DNA of 13,169 nucleotides from Pseudomonadota bacterium (GTDB taxonomy: Bacteria; Pseudomonadota; Gammaproteobacteria; Xanthomonadales; Xanthomonadaceae): contig JAEWOJ010000183.1 in assembly GCA_023399815.1 (NCBI GenBank), positions 1 to 13,169 on the forward strand, in the 5' to 3' direction. The notes below the pieces were generated by a model. It did no database searches, had not been told where the DNA came from, and saw only the letters and a program-made list of their open reading frames with translations. A program made the position numbers and the translations under genes. Shown piece after piece: positions 4,665 through 11,690 of this stretch (positions are counted from its first letter, which is position 1; each line of letters opens with the position of its first letter).

Positions 4665-7379
4665 ATGAGCACCTACCACCTGCAGACCGTGTTCCGTCCC
4701 CGCTCCGTGGCCGTGGTCGGCGGCAGCCCGCGCGACCGTTCGGCCGGGCGCGCGGTGGTGCGCAACCTGCGCGCGGCCGGTTTCGCCGGGCAGATCGGCT
4801 GGGTCAATCCGCGCCACGCGCAGATCGACGGCATGCGCACGGTCAAGCGGCTCAAGGACCTGCCGTGGGTGCCGGACCTGGTGGTGATCACCACGCCGGC
4901 GGCGATGGTGCCGCAGGTGGTGGCCGCCGCCGCCGAACTGGGCGCGGCCGCGGCCATCATCCTCACCGCGGGACTGGGCCAGGGGCCCGGCTCGCTGTCC
5001 GCGCAGGTGGAAGCGGCCGCGCGGCCGAAGGGCATGCGCATCCTCGGCCCGCACTGCCTGGGCGTCATCGCCCCGCATGCGCGGCTCAACGCCTCCATCG
5101 CCGCGCACACGCCGCAGGCCGGCGACCTGGCGCTGATCTCCGAATCCAGCGCGATAGCGGCCGCGCTGGTGGAGTGGGGCGTGGCGCGCTCGATCGGCTT
5201 TTCCGCGGTGGTGTCGCTGGGCGACGCGCTGGACGTGGATTTCGGCGACCTGCTCGATTACTTCGCCAGCGACTACCGCACCCGCGCGATCCTGCTTTAT
5301 GTCGACCAGATCAGCGACGCGCGCAAGTTCATGTCCGCCGCGCGCGCGGCCGCGCGCGCCAAGCCGGTGGTGGTGGTCAAGTCCGGGCGCCAGCCGCGCC
5401 ACGCCGAGGCGCGCGCCGATACCCATTCGCAGGCGCTGGCCGCGCCGGACGCGGTGTATGGCGCGGCCTTCAACCGCGCCGGCCTGTTGCGGGTGAACGC
5501 GCTGGACGAACTGTTCACCGCCGCCGAGACGCTGGGTCGGCTCGGCACCTTTCCCGGCCACCGGCTGGCGATCCTCAGCAACGGCGGCGGCATCGGCCGG
5601 CTGGCGGTGGACCAGCTGCAGGCCTTGGGCGGGACGCTGGCGGCGCTGTCGCCGGCCACCGTGGAGCGGCTCGACCAGGCCTTGCCGCAGGGCTGGTCGC
5701 GCGACAACCCGGTGGACATCGTGGTCGATGCCGACGGCGAGCGCTACGCCGCCGCGGTGGAGGCGCTGCTGGCCGACGATGCCAACGACGCGCTGCTGGT
5801 GGTCAACGTGCCGACCGCGTTCACTTCCTCGGCCGATGCGGCACAGGCGCTGACCCGCACGCTCGGGCTGCGCCCGCGGCAGCTGCGCGACAAGCCGGTG
5901 TTCGCGGTATGGCTGGGCAACGACGAGCAGGCTACCGCCACCCTCAACACTGCGCGGGTGCCGACCTATCCCAGCGAGGCCGAGGCGGTGCGCGGCTTCC
6001 AGCACCTGGTGCGCTACCGCCAGGCGCAGGCCGCGCTGATGGAGACGCCGCCGAGCCTGCCGGCCGATTTCGTGGTCGATGCCGGCGCCGCGCGTGCGCT
6101 GGTGGAGGCCGCGCTGGCCGGCGGCCAGCGGTGGCTCGATCCAGTGGCCACGCATGCCCTGCTGCAGGCCTACGGGATTCCGTCGCTGGCGGTGATGGTC
6201 GCGCGCGACGCGCACGAGGCGATGGAGCTGGCGCAGCCGCTGCTGGAGCAGGGCGCCACGGTGGCGGTGAAGGTGTTCTCGCCGGACATCCCGCACAAGT
6301 CCGACGTCGATGGCGTGCGCCTGAACCTGGGTACGCTGCCGGCGGTGCAGGCGGCGGCGACCTCGATCCTGCGGCGCGCGCGCGAGCTGCGGCCGGCCGC
6401 GCGCATCGAAGGCGTGCTGGTGCAGCCGACCCTGGTGCGGCCCAAGGCGCGCGAGCTGATCGCCGGCATCGCCGACGATCCGGTGTTCGGCCCGGTGCTG
6501 GTGTTCGGCCGCGGCGGCACCGCGGTGGAGGTGATCGACGACAAGACCCTGGCGCTGCCGCCGCTGGACCTGCGCCTGGCCCACGAGGTGATCGGCCGCA
6601 CCCGCGTGGCGCGCATCCTCAAGGCCTATGGCGACGTGCCGGCCGCCGACGAGCGCGCGGTGGCGCTGGTGCTGGTCAAGCTGGCGCAGCTGGCCGCCGA
6701 CATCCCCGAGATCCGCAGTCTCGACCTCAACCCGCTGCTGGCCGACCGCGACGGGGTGATGGCGCTGGACGCGCGCATCGCCATCGCCCCGGTCCGGCGC
6801 CTGCACAAGGGCCGCGGCCATCCGCGCTTCGCGATCTTCCCGTATCCCACCGAATGGGAGCGCACGCTCGAACTGTCCGACGGCAGCAGGGCCTTCGTGC
6901 GCCCGGTGCGGCCGGAGGACGACGCGCTGTTCCGCGCGTTCTTCGCCCGCGTCAGCGACGACGACCTGCGGCTGCGCTTCTTCCAGTCGGTCAAGCATTT
7001 CAGCCATGAGTTCATCGCCCGCCTGACCCAGCTCGACTACGCGCGCTCGATCGCGCTGGTCGCCATCGACCCGGCGAGCGGCGCCATGCTCGGCGCGGTG
7101 CGCCTGCACGCCGACGCCGACTACGACCGCGGCGAGTACGGCATCCTGATCCGTTCCGACCTCAAGGGCCACGGCATCGGCTGGAAGCTGATGCAGATCA
7201 TGATCGAGTATGCCGGCTGGCTGGGCCTGAACATGGTCGAGGGCCAGGTGCTGCGCGAGAACAGCACCATGCTGGCGATGTGCCGCACCCTGGGCTTCAA
7301 GGTCAAGCCCGACCCGGACGATCCGGCCATCATGAACGTCACGCTGCCGGTGCGTTCCGGTGGCGACGGTACCGGCTGA
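4665..7379 (+). CDS. patZ: Pat/PatZ-type protein: NDP-forming acyl-CoA synthetase-like region fused to GNAT acetyltransferase
   Basis: This 904-aa protein has four parts. A CoA-binding Rossmann domain (1-130) contains FRPRSVAVVGGSPRD. Flavodoxin-like succinyl-CoA-ligase domains (about 140-460) follow. An ATP-grasp domain (about 480-710) carries IPHKSDVDGV (542-551). A C-terminal GNAT domain (about 735-895) has the acetyl-CoA loop LKGHGIGW (833-840) after GEYGI. Order and length match Salmonella Pat and E. coli PatZ/YfiQ (about 886 aa). These acetylate lysines of proteins such as acetyl-CoA synthetase and so link acetate use to acetyl-CoA supply. In the synthetase part, His254 sits where ADP-forming synthetases carry the phosphohistidine, but the flanking SHTG is THSQ. 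His544 is also present. Whether the ligase half is active is open. The start ATG 4665 has no clear Shine-Dalgarno. The hydrolase gene follows after 25 nt. Confidence 0.88.
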   Translation: MSTYHLQTVFRPRSVAVVGGSPRDRSAGRAVVRNLRAAGFAGQIGWVNPRHAQIDGMRTVKRLKDLPWVPDLVVITTPAAMVPQVVAAAAELGAAAAIILTAGLGQGPGSLSAQVEAAARPKGMRILGPHCLGVIAPHARLNASIAAHTPQAGDLALISESSAIAAALVEWGVARSIGFSAVVSLGDALDVDFGDLLDYFASDYRTRAILLYVDQISDARKFMSAARAAARAKPVVVVKSGRQPRHAEARADTHSQALAAPDAVYGAAFNRAGLLRVNALDELFTAAETLGRLGTFPGHRLAILSNGGGIGRLAVDQLQALGGTLAALSPATVERLDQALPQGWSRDNPVDIVVDADGERYAAAVEALLADDANDALLVVNVPTAFTSSADAAQALTRTLGLRPRQLRDKPVFAVWLGNDEQATATLNTARVPTYPSEAEAVRGFQHLVRYRQAQAALMETPPSLPADFVVDAGAARALVEAALAGGQRWLDPVATHALLQAYGIPSLAVMVARDAHEAMELAQPLLEQGATVAVKVFSPDIPHKSDVDGVRLNLGTLPAVQAAATSILRRARELRPAARIEGVLVQPTLVRPKARELIAGIADDPVFGPVLVFGRGGTAVEVIDDKTLALPPLDLRLAHEVIGRTRVARILKAYGDVPAADERAVALVLVKLAQLAADIPEIRSLDLNPLLADRDGVMALDARIAIAPVRRLHKGRGHPRFAIFPYPTEWERTLELSDGSRAFVRPVRPEDDALFRAFFARVSDDDLRLRFFQSVKHFSHEFIARLTQLDYARSIALVAIDPASGAMLGAVRLHADADYDRGEYGILIRSDLKGHGIGWKLMQIMIEYAGWLGLNMVEGQVLRENSTMLAMCRTLGFKVKPDPDDPAIMNVTLPVRSGGDGTG

Positions 7380-7404
7380 GGCCCGCCGCGGCGACAATGG
7401 CGGC

Positions 7405-8133
7405 ATGGAAACCGCCATCGCCGGGAACGCGCCCGCGAAGATCCCGCTGCTGTTGCTGCCCGGCCTGCTCAACGATGCCGAGCTGTGGCGCGCGCAGATC
7501 GCCGACCTGTCCGACATCGCCGACTGCGTGGTCGGCGACCTCACCCGCGGCGACACCCTGCAGGCGGTGGCCGAGGACGTGCTGGCACAGGCGCCGCCGC
7601 GCTTCGCGCTGGCCGGATTCTCGCTCGGCGGTTTCGTTGCCCAGCAGCTGCTGCGCATCGCGCCCGAGCGCGTGCGGCGGCTGGCGTTGATCGACACCTC
7701 GATCCGCGCCGATTCGCCAGAACGTGCCGCGCAGCGGCGCGCGCAACGCGCCAGCGCGCGCCTGCCCGGCACGTTCCACGGCTTCGGCGACACGCTGATG
7801 CGCAGCTACATCGATGCCTCGCGCCTGGACGACCAGGCGCTGGTGCGGCGCGTGCGCGGGATGACCACGCGCCTGGGCGCGGAAGTATTCCTGCGGCAGA
7901 GCGCGCTGGAGCGCGTGGACGGACGCGACGTGCTGGCCGCCTACCGCGATCCGCTGCTGATCGTCTGCGGCGCCAACGACCGCATCACGCCGCCGGCGAT
8001 CAGCGAGGAAATGCACGCGCTGGCCCCGCATTCGCGGCTGCTGGTACTGCCCGACTGCGGGCACCTGGCGCCGATGGAGAAGCCGGAGGAAGTGAGCGCG
8101 GCGCTGCGCGGCTGGCTGCACGTACCGGCCTGA
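7405..8133 (+). CDS. Alpha/beta hydrolase
   Basis: This is a 242-aa alpha/beta-hydrolase fold protein. It opens with the strand KIPLLLLPGLLND (12-24), whose LPG forms the oxyanion-hole side. The nucleophile elbow is GFSLGG (71-76, Ser73), the acid is in CGANDRITPP (Asp192), and the base is in PDCGHLAPMEKPEEV (His220), so the triad is complete. No signal peptide is seen, so it is cytoplasmic. The substrate cannot be told; esterase, thioesterase-like or lactonase activities all occur in this fold. I prefer ATG 7405. An in-frame GTG at 7360 would overlap patZ by 20 nt and add 15 residues lacking family character. The short gap to patZ suggests co-transcription. It converges with the gene at 8145-8450, with 11 nt between stops. 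Confidence 0.85.
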   Translation: METAIAGNAPAKIPLLLLPGLLNDAELWRAQIADLSDIADCVVGDLTRGDTLQAVAEDVLAQAPPRFALAGFSLGGFVAQQLLRIAPERVRRLALIDTSIRADSPERAAQRRAQRASARLPGTFHGFGDTLMRSYIDASRLDDQALVRRVRGMTTRLGAEVFLRQSALERVDGRDVLAAYRDPLLIVCGANDRITPPAISEEMHALAPHSRLLVLPDCGHLAPMEKPEEVSAALRGWLHVPA

Positions 8134-8144
8134 CCTGCCGCGCT

Positions 8145-8450
8145 TCAGTGCAGCGACTGCGCCTGCTCGGCGTGGTGCCAGGCATGGCGCACCAGCCAGC
8201 GTGCTTCGTCCCACGGCACTGCCAGCGCCGGCGCATGCCGGTGGTAGCTGTCCTGCAGCGCGCGATAGAGCTGTTCCTCGCTGGCGCGCGGCCAGGCCAG
8301 GTAGACCTCGAAGCCCATCTGCAGCAGGCGGCGGTACTGGTCGAAGTCGTGGTGGCCGAGCCGGCCGACGGCATGGACGCTGCGCCAATAGGCCATTTCG
8401 GCATCCAGGTCGAAGTTGCGACGGCTTGTTGCAGTGTGTCGGTTCTGCAT
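8145..8450 (-). CDS. Small hypothetical protein, 101 aa
   Basis: I do not recognise a named family. The protein is soluble and unusually rich in aromatic and His residues. Blocks that look conserved are FDLDAEMAYWRSVHAVG (13-29), GFEVYLAWPRASEEQLYRAL (46-65) and WDEARWLVRHAWHHAE (79-94), all predicted helical. There is no signal peptide or membrane span. A GGAG Shine-Dalgarno (8458-8461) lies 7 nt before ATG 8450, which supports it being a real gene. It follows the aldo/keto reductase on the same strand after 79 nt, separated by a hairpin, and ends 11 nt from the hydrolase stop. Function is unknown. Confidence 0.65.
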   Translation of the reverse strand: MQNRHTATSRRNFDLDAEMAYWRSVHAVGRLGHHDFDQYRRLLQMGFEVYLAWPRASEEQLYRALQDSYHRHAPALAVPWDEARWLVRHAWHHAEQAQSLH

Positions 8451-8487
8451 GAGCGGTCTCCGTTCGCGGTCCGCCCCCTGTAGGCCG

Positions 8488-8517
8488 ATGCTACGGCCAG
8501 GGTGGCGCGGGGTTCAA
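8488..8517 (-). promoter_or_regulatory. Possible promoter for the 101-aa gene (weak)
   Basis: On the minus strand, TTGAAC (8517-8512) is separated by 18 nt from TAGCAT (8493-8488), each 4 of 6 to consensus, about 38 nt before ATG 8450. The -35 box coincides with the loop of the hairpin after the aldo/keto reductase, so both readings cannot be taken at full weight. Confidence 0.25.
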
Positions 8518-8525
8518 CCCGCGCC
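8504..8525 (-). terminator. Hairpin after aldo/keto reductase
   Basis: GGCGCGGG (8504-8511) and CCCGCGCC (8518-8525) form a perfect 8-bp stem with a 6-nt loop, beginning 4 nt after the reductase stop codon. No U-run follows in the direction of transcription, so termination would be weak. Confidence 0.45.
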
Positions 8526-8529
8526 GCAT

Positions 8530-9489
8530 TCAGGCGTCCTCGGCACTGGCTGCGTCGAGCTGGGCGACGTCCTGCGCCGACAGCGGCAACCGCGCGGCGG
8601 CGAGCACGTCGTGCAGCTGCGCCACGCTGGTGGCGCTGACGATGGGCGCGGTGATGCCGGGCCGGGCGATCAGCCAGGCCAGCGCGACCTGCGCCGGCGT
8701 CGCCTTGTGCGCGGCGGCGACATCGTCGAGCGCGTCGAGGATGCGCAGCCCGCGCGGATTGAGGTACTGCGCCACCACCTTGGCACCGCGCGCGCCGCTC
8801 TTGCCCGCGTCCTCGGCGCGGCGGTACTTGCCGCTGAGGAAGCCGCTGGCCAGTGCGTAGTAGCTGATCACGCCCAGTCCCTGCTCGCGCGCCAGCGGCT
8901 CCAGCTCGGCCTCGTAACCGGCGCGGTCGTAGAGGTTGTATTCGGGCTGCAGGCTCTCGTAGCGCGGCAGGTGGTAGTCGGCCGACACCTTCAGCGCGTC
9001 GCGCAGGCGCGTGGCGCTGTAGTTGGACGCACCGATCGCGCGCACCTTGCCGGCCTCGATCAGGCGCGCGAAGGCGCCCAGGGTTTCCTCCAGCGGTACC
9101 GATTCGTCGTCCTCGTGCGCCTGGTACAGGTCGACCACGTCGGTCTGCAGGCGGCGCAGCGAATCGTCGATGGCGGCGTTGATGTTGTCGGCGGACAGGC
9201 CGGGGTGCTCGGCCCATTTGGCGACCTTGGTGGCGACCACCACCTTGTCGCGCTTGCCGCTGCGCTTGAGCCAGCGGCCGATGATGGCTTCCGATTCGCC
9301 GCCCTTGTTGCCCGGCACCCAGGCCGGGTACACGTCGGCGGTATCGACCAGGTTGAAGCCGGCCTCGACGAAGGCGTCGAGCAGGGCGAAGGCGGTCTTC
9401 TCGTCCACGCTCCAGCCGAAGACGTTGCCACCGAACGCGATGGGGCCGACCTGCAGGCCGGAACGGCCGAGTTCGCGGAATCGGGTCAT
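8530..9489 (-). CDS. Aldo/keto reductase
   Basis: This 319-aa cytoplasmic NAD(P)H-dependent oxidoreductase has the TIM-barrel AKR fold. The N-terminal strand pair RELGRSGLQVGPIAFGG is typical. The catalytic tetrad is complete: Asp49 (NLVDTADVY), Tyr54, Lys88 (VVVATKVAKW) and His125 (DLYQAHEDD). GASNYSATRL (about residue 155 on) and the C-terminal LAWLIARPGITAPIVSATS complete the cofactor site. Length is normal for the family. It reduces aldehydes or ketones, and the physiological substrate is not predictable. The start is firm: ATG 9489 has the textbook AAGGAGGT 4 nt upstream, so longer in-frame starts up to 9573 are rejected. It is divergent from the methyltransferase-like gene. Confidence 0.93.
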   Translation of the reverse strand: MTRFRELGRSGLQVGPIAFGGNVFGWSVDEKTAFALLDAFVEAGFNLVDTADVYPAWVPGNKGGESEAIIGRWLKRSGKRDKVVVATKVAKWAEHPGLSADNINAAIDDSLRRLQTDVVDLYQAHEDDESVPLEETLGAFARLIEAGKVRAIGASNYSATRLRDALKVSADYHLPRYESLQPEYNLYDRAGYEAELEPLAREQGLGVISYYALASGFLSGKYRRAEDAGKSGARGAKVVAQYLNPRGLRILDALDDVAAAHKATPAQVALAWLIARPGITAPIVSATSVAQLHDVLAAARLPLSAQDVAQLDAASAEDA

Positions 9490-9493
9490 GCGC

Positions 9494-9501
9494 ACCTCCT
9501 T
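9494..9501 (-). promoter_or_regulatory. Strong Shine-Dalgarno of the aldo/keto reductase
   Basis: AAGGAGGT on the minus strand, ending 4 nt before ATG 9489. It is a full match to the anti-16S sequence and the strongest ribosome binding site in the window. It fixes the start of the reductase and suggests high translation. Confidence 0.85.
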
Positions 9502-9629
9502 GGAGTCGGCACACCAGCATAGACGCCGTATATGCCGGTTCCGTTGCGGCGAGGTGAAAACAGCGTTCCGCACGGCTTCCGCGCGCTAACGCGTTGTGAA
9601 CATTCTGGCCCTGCGGCGGCGTGCGCGCA

Positions 9630-9638
9630 TGCTAGGCT
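9630..9638 (+). promoter_or_regulatory. Possible extended -10 for methyltransferase-like gene
   Basis: TGCTAGGCT reads as an extended -10 (TGn followed by TAGGCT, 3 of 6), 28 nt before ATG 9667. No -35 is visible at the usual spacing. The 177-bp region also serves the divergent reductase. Confidence 0.25.
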
Positions 9639-9666
9639 CGCTCCACTTCGACCGTGGACCATTCCG

Positions 9667-10536
9667 ATGAAGACGACCGCCCCGCTGGTTGCCGCCTGCC
9701 TGCTGCTCGCCGCGCTGCCGGCCGCCGCGCAGGACCCTGCGCACCATGCCAGCCACGACCACGCCGCGATGCACGACGCGCCGGCATCTTCCGCATCCGC
9801 GCTGCGCGCCGCGGTGTCCGGCGACTGGCGCGGCGCCGCCAACACCGCCCGCGACCCGTACCGGCACCCGTTGCAGACGCTGGAATTCTTCGGCGTGCAG
9901 CCGCAGCAGACGGTGATCGAGATCACCCCGGGCGGTGGCTGGTACGCCGAGATCCTCGCGCCGTATCTGCGTGGGCACGGCCACTACGTGGCCGCCGTGG
10001 TCGACCCGATGGCGCTGCCGGCCGGTGGCGGGCGCGACTACCAGCAGCGCGCCCGCGACGGCCTGGAAAAGAAATTCGCCGAGGCGCCGGCGCTGTTCGA
10101 CGAGACCGCCGTCGTCGCCTACGACCCGACCGCGCCAGTGCTCGGCACGCCGGACTCGGCCGATGTCGTGCTGACCTTCCGCAACGTGCACAACTGGCGC
10201 GCCGCCGGCCAGGCCGAAGGCATGTTCCGCGCGTTCTTCGCGGTGCTCAAGCCGGGCGGCACGCTGGGCGTGGTGGAACACCGCGCCAAGGCCGACGTGC
10301 CGGCCGACGACAAGAGCGGCTACGTCGGCCAGGCGCAGGTGATCGCCATGGCCGAGGCGGCGGGCTTCAAGCTCGCGGAAAGTAGCGAGATCAACGCCAA
10401 CCCGCGCGACACCAAGGACCACCCCAATGGCGTGTGGACGCTGCCGCCGTCCAACAACCACGATGCCGCCGACGATGCCAGGTACAAGGCGATCGGCGAA
10501 AGCGACCGGATGACGCTGCGCTTCGTGAAGCCGTGA
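9667..10536 (+). CDS. Exported class I methyltransferase-like protein with His-rich N-terminus
   Basis: The 289-aa protein starts MKTTAPLVAACLLLAALPAAAQ, a clear Sec signal peptide with likely cleavage after AAA or AAAQ (about residue 21-22). A His-rich stretch follows, with His at 26, 27, 30, 32 and 36. The mature part has a Rossmann methyltransferase fold: motif I VIEITPGGGWYAEILAP (83-99), VDPMALP for motif II (112-118), FRNVHNW (171-177) and LKPGGTLGVVEHR (194-206). This resembles the predicted methyltransferases of COG4798, many of which have signal peptides. SAM is not known to be plentiful in the periplasm, so the catalytic role is uncertain. I chose ATG 9667 because the signal peptide begins there; the longer frame from 9532 adds an implausible segment. 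No strong Shine-Dalgarno is seen. Confidence 0.85.
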   Translation: MKTTAPLVAACLLLAALPAAAQDPAHHASHDHAAMHDAPASSASALRAAVSGDWRGAANTARDPYRHPLQTLEFFGVQPQQTVIEITPGGGWYAEILAPYLRGHGHYVAAVVDPMALPAGGGRDYQQRARDGLEKKFAEAPALFDETAVVAYDPTAPVLGTPDSADVVLTFRNVHNWRAAGQAEGMFRAFFAVLKPGGTLGVVEHRAKADVPADDKSGYVGQAQVIAMAEAAGFKLAESSEINANPRDTKDHPNGVWTLPPSNNHDAADDARYKAIGESDRMTLRFVKP

Positions 10537-10653
10537 AAGGCGGGGAGGGGGGAAGGGAACGGGGAGGGTTGCGCGATGCGCCGTGCCGGCGAGTCGCGTG
10601 ATTTACCGTTTCTGCCGGACCGAAGCGCAGGTGCATGACGTCCGCGCATACGG

Positions 10654-10682
10654 CCGTTTCCCGTTTCCCGTTTCCCCGTTCC
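10654..10682. repeat. CCGTTTC heptamer array abutting rluE start
   Basis: Three perfect tandem copies of CCGTTTC (10654-10660, 10661-10667, 10668-10674) are followed by a degenerate CCCGTTCC (10675-10682), ending 1 nt before the rluE ATG. Its last ten bases (10673-10682) are the reverse complement of GGAACGGGGA at 10556-10565, so the two could pair across the intergenic region. Confidence 0.8.
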
Positions 10683-10683
10683 A

Positions 10684-11223
10684 ATGCTCATAGCCTTCAA
10701 CAAGCCCTTCAACGTCCTGTGCCAGTTCACCGACCGCAGCCAGCTGCCGCGGGCGACGCTGGCCGGTTTCGGCCTGCCCAAGGACGTGTATGCGGCCGGG
10801 CGCCTGGACTACGACAGCGAAGGCCTGCTGCTGCTCACCGACGACGGCGGCCTGGCGCACCGCCTGACCGACCCGCGCCACAAGCAGGACAAGACCTACT
10901 GGGTGCAGGTGGAAGGCGTGCCGACCGCGGAGAAGCTGCAGGCGCTGCGCGAGGGCGTGCTGCTCAACGACGGGCCGGCCCTGCCGGCGCGCGTGCAGCT
11001 GCTGGAAACGCCGCCGGCCCTGTGGCCGCGCGATCCGCCGGTGCGCGTCCGCAAGACCGTGCCCGACGCCTGGCTGGCGATCACCCTGCGCGAAGGCCGC
11101 AACCGCCAGGTGCGGCGCATGACCGCGGCGGTGGGCCTGCCGACGCTGCGGCTGGTGCGGGCCTCGATGGGCCCGCATGCGCTGGAGGGGCTGCTGCCCG
11201 GGCAGTGGCGGATGGTGCGGTGA
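10684..11223 (+). CDS. rluE: 23S rRNA pseudouridine synthase RluE
   Basis: This 179-aa RsuA/RluE-family pseudouridine synthase has the catalytic motif AAGRLDYDSEGLLLLTDDG (Asp42), the core strand KTYWVQVEG (70-78), and the C-terminal REGRNRQVRRMTAAVGLPTLRLVR (137-159). There is no N-terminal S4 domain, which separates RluE from RsuA, RluB and RluF. By family it makes pseudouridine at U2457 (E. coli numbering) in the 23S peptidyl-transferase region. It is shorter than E. coli RluE (about 217 aa), which has an N-terminal extension. ATG 10684 is the only reasonable start: upstream in frame there is no start codon before TGA 10636-10638. No Shine-Dalgarno is present because the heptamer array occupies that position. 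The stop lies inside a 14-bp tandem duplication. Confidence 0.9.
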   Translation: MLIAFNKPFNVLCQFTDRSQLPRATLAGFGLPKDVYAAGRLDYDSEGLLLLTDDGGLAHRLTDPRHKQDKTYWVQVEGVPTAEKLQALREGVLLNDGPALPARVQLLETPPALWPRDPPVRVRKTVPDAWLAITLREGRNRQVRRMTAAVGLPTLRLVRASMGPHALEGLLPGQWRMVR

Positions 11224-11255
11224 ACAGGAACGAGTGAACAGGAACGAGGAACGAG
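11221..11255. repeat. 14-bp tandem duplication across the rluE stop
   Basis: TGAACAGGAACGAG occurs twice in perfect tandem (11221-11234, 11235-11248), followed by a partial third copy GAACGAG (11249-11255). The first TGA is the rluE stop codon. The inverse, TCACTCGTTCCT, recurs at 11318-11329 near the stop of the convergent gene. Confidence 0.85.
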
Positions 11256-11329
11256 TAAAGCAGAAACTGCACGCGTTCAACCCGCGTGTGAACCTGCTTT
11301 AGGTTTCGACGTTGCTCTCACTCGTTCCT
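11226..11329. terminator. Nested hairpin between rluE and the small membrane protein
   Basis: Three nested stems are visible: AGGAACGAGTGA/TCACTCGTTCCT (11226-11237/11318-11329, 12 bp), TAAAGCAG/CTGCTTTA (11256-11263/11294-11301, 8 bp) and CACGCG/CGCGTG (11270-11275/11283-11288, 6 bp). The element fills the gap between two convergent stop codons, so it fits a bidirectional terminator, the 8-bp stem being the likely core. No long T-run follows. Confidence 0.5.
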
Positions 11330-11333
11330 TGCT

Positions 11334-11690
11334 TCAAGCATCGCTGCCGATGTCGCTGGTCTCGTCCACCACCGTCGGGACGGGGCGGCGGCGCTGGGCG
11401 ATCTGCTGCGACCTGGCATCCAGCGCGGCGTTGTCGCGCTTGTTCCTGCGGTAGATCGCGTAGCCGATCAGGCCCAGGCCGACCGCGGCCGCGGCGATGG
11501 TGGCGGTGGGATTGCGCCGCGCCACCCGGCCCACGGCGCGGCCGCCGGTCTTCATCGCGCCGATGGCGGCGCCGGCCTTGAGCCAGTCGGCGGCATTGGA
11601 GCCGCCGTTCCTGAGGCTGTCGCCGGCGTGGCTGGCCAGTTCCACGGCCCGTTCCAGGGCCGATCCGGTGATGTCGCTGAACTTGCTCAT
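11334..11690 (-). CDS. Small single-span membrane protein, 118 aa
   Basis: No named family is recognised with confidence. Residues 1-60 are amphipathic and helical (ALERAVELASHAGDSLRNGG, then AADWLKAGAAIG) and end in basic RRN. One membrane span follows (ATIAAAAVGLGLIGYAIY, 63-80), then RRNKR and a hydrophilic tail of about 35 residues ending ETSDIGSDA. The layout of an amphipathic helix, RRNP and a Gly-rich span recalls DUF883/ElaB-YqjD ribosome- and membrane-associated proteins, but there the span is at the very C-terminus, so this is only a resemblance. ATG 11690 has GAGGA (11698-11702) 7 nt upstream. It converges with rluE. Expression control is not visible. Confidence 0.72.
   Translation of the reverse strand: MSKFSDITGSALERAVELASHAGDSLRNGGSNAADWLKAGAAIGAMKTGGRAVGRVARRNPTATIAAAAVGLGLIGYAIYRRNKRDNAALDARSQQIAQRRRPVPTVVDETSDIGSDA

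Noticed and set aside
7360..7404. GTG 7360 as start of the hydrolase
   Set aside because: It would overlap patZ by 20 nt, lacks a Shine-Dalgarno and adds a hydrophilic segment before the usual first strand; ATG 7405 starts close to the family N-terminus.
4605..7793. 1062-aa open frame antisense to patZ
   Set aside because: It has a low-complexity His/Arg/Gln/Ala composition typical of the complement of a high-GC gene, while the sense frame has clear domains.
9490..9573. Longer N-terminus of the aldo/keto reductase
   Set aside because: The AAGGAGGT site 4 nt before ATG 9489 settles the start, and the family normally begins a few residues before RELG.
10635..11237. 200-aa plus-strand frame overlapping rluE
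   Set aside because: It is an Arg/Ala/Gly-rich shadow in the wrong frame; rluE motifs are in the frame from 10684.
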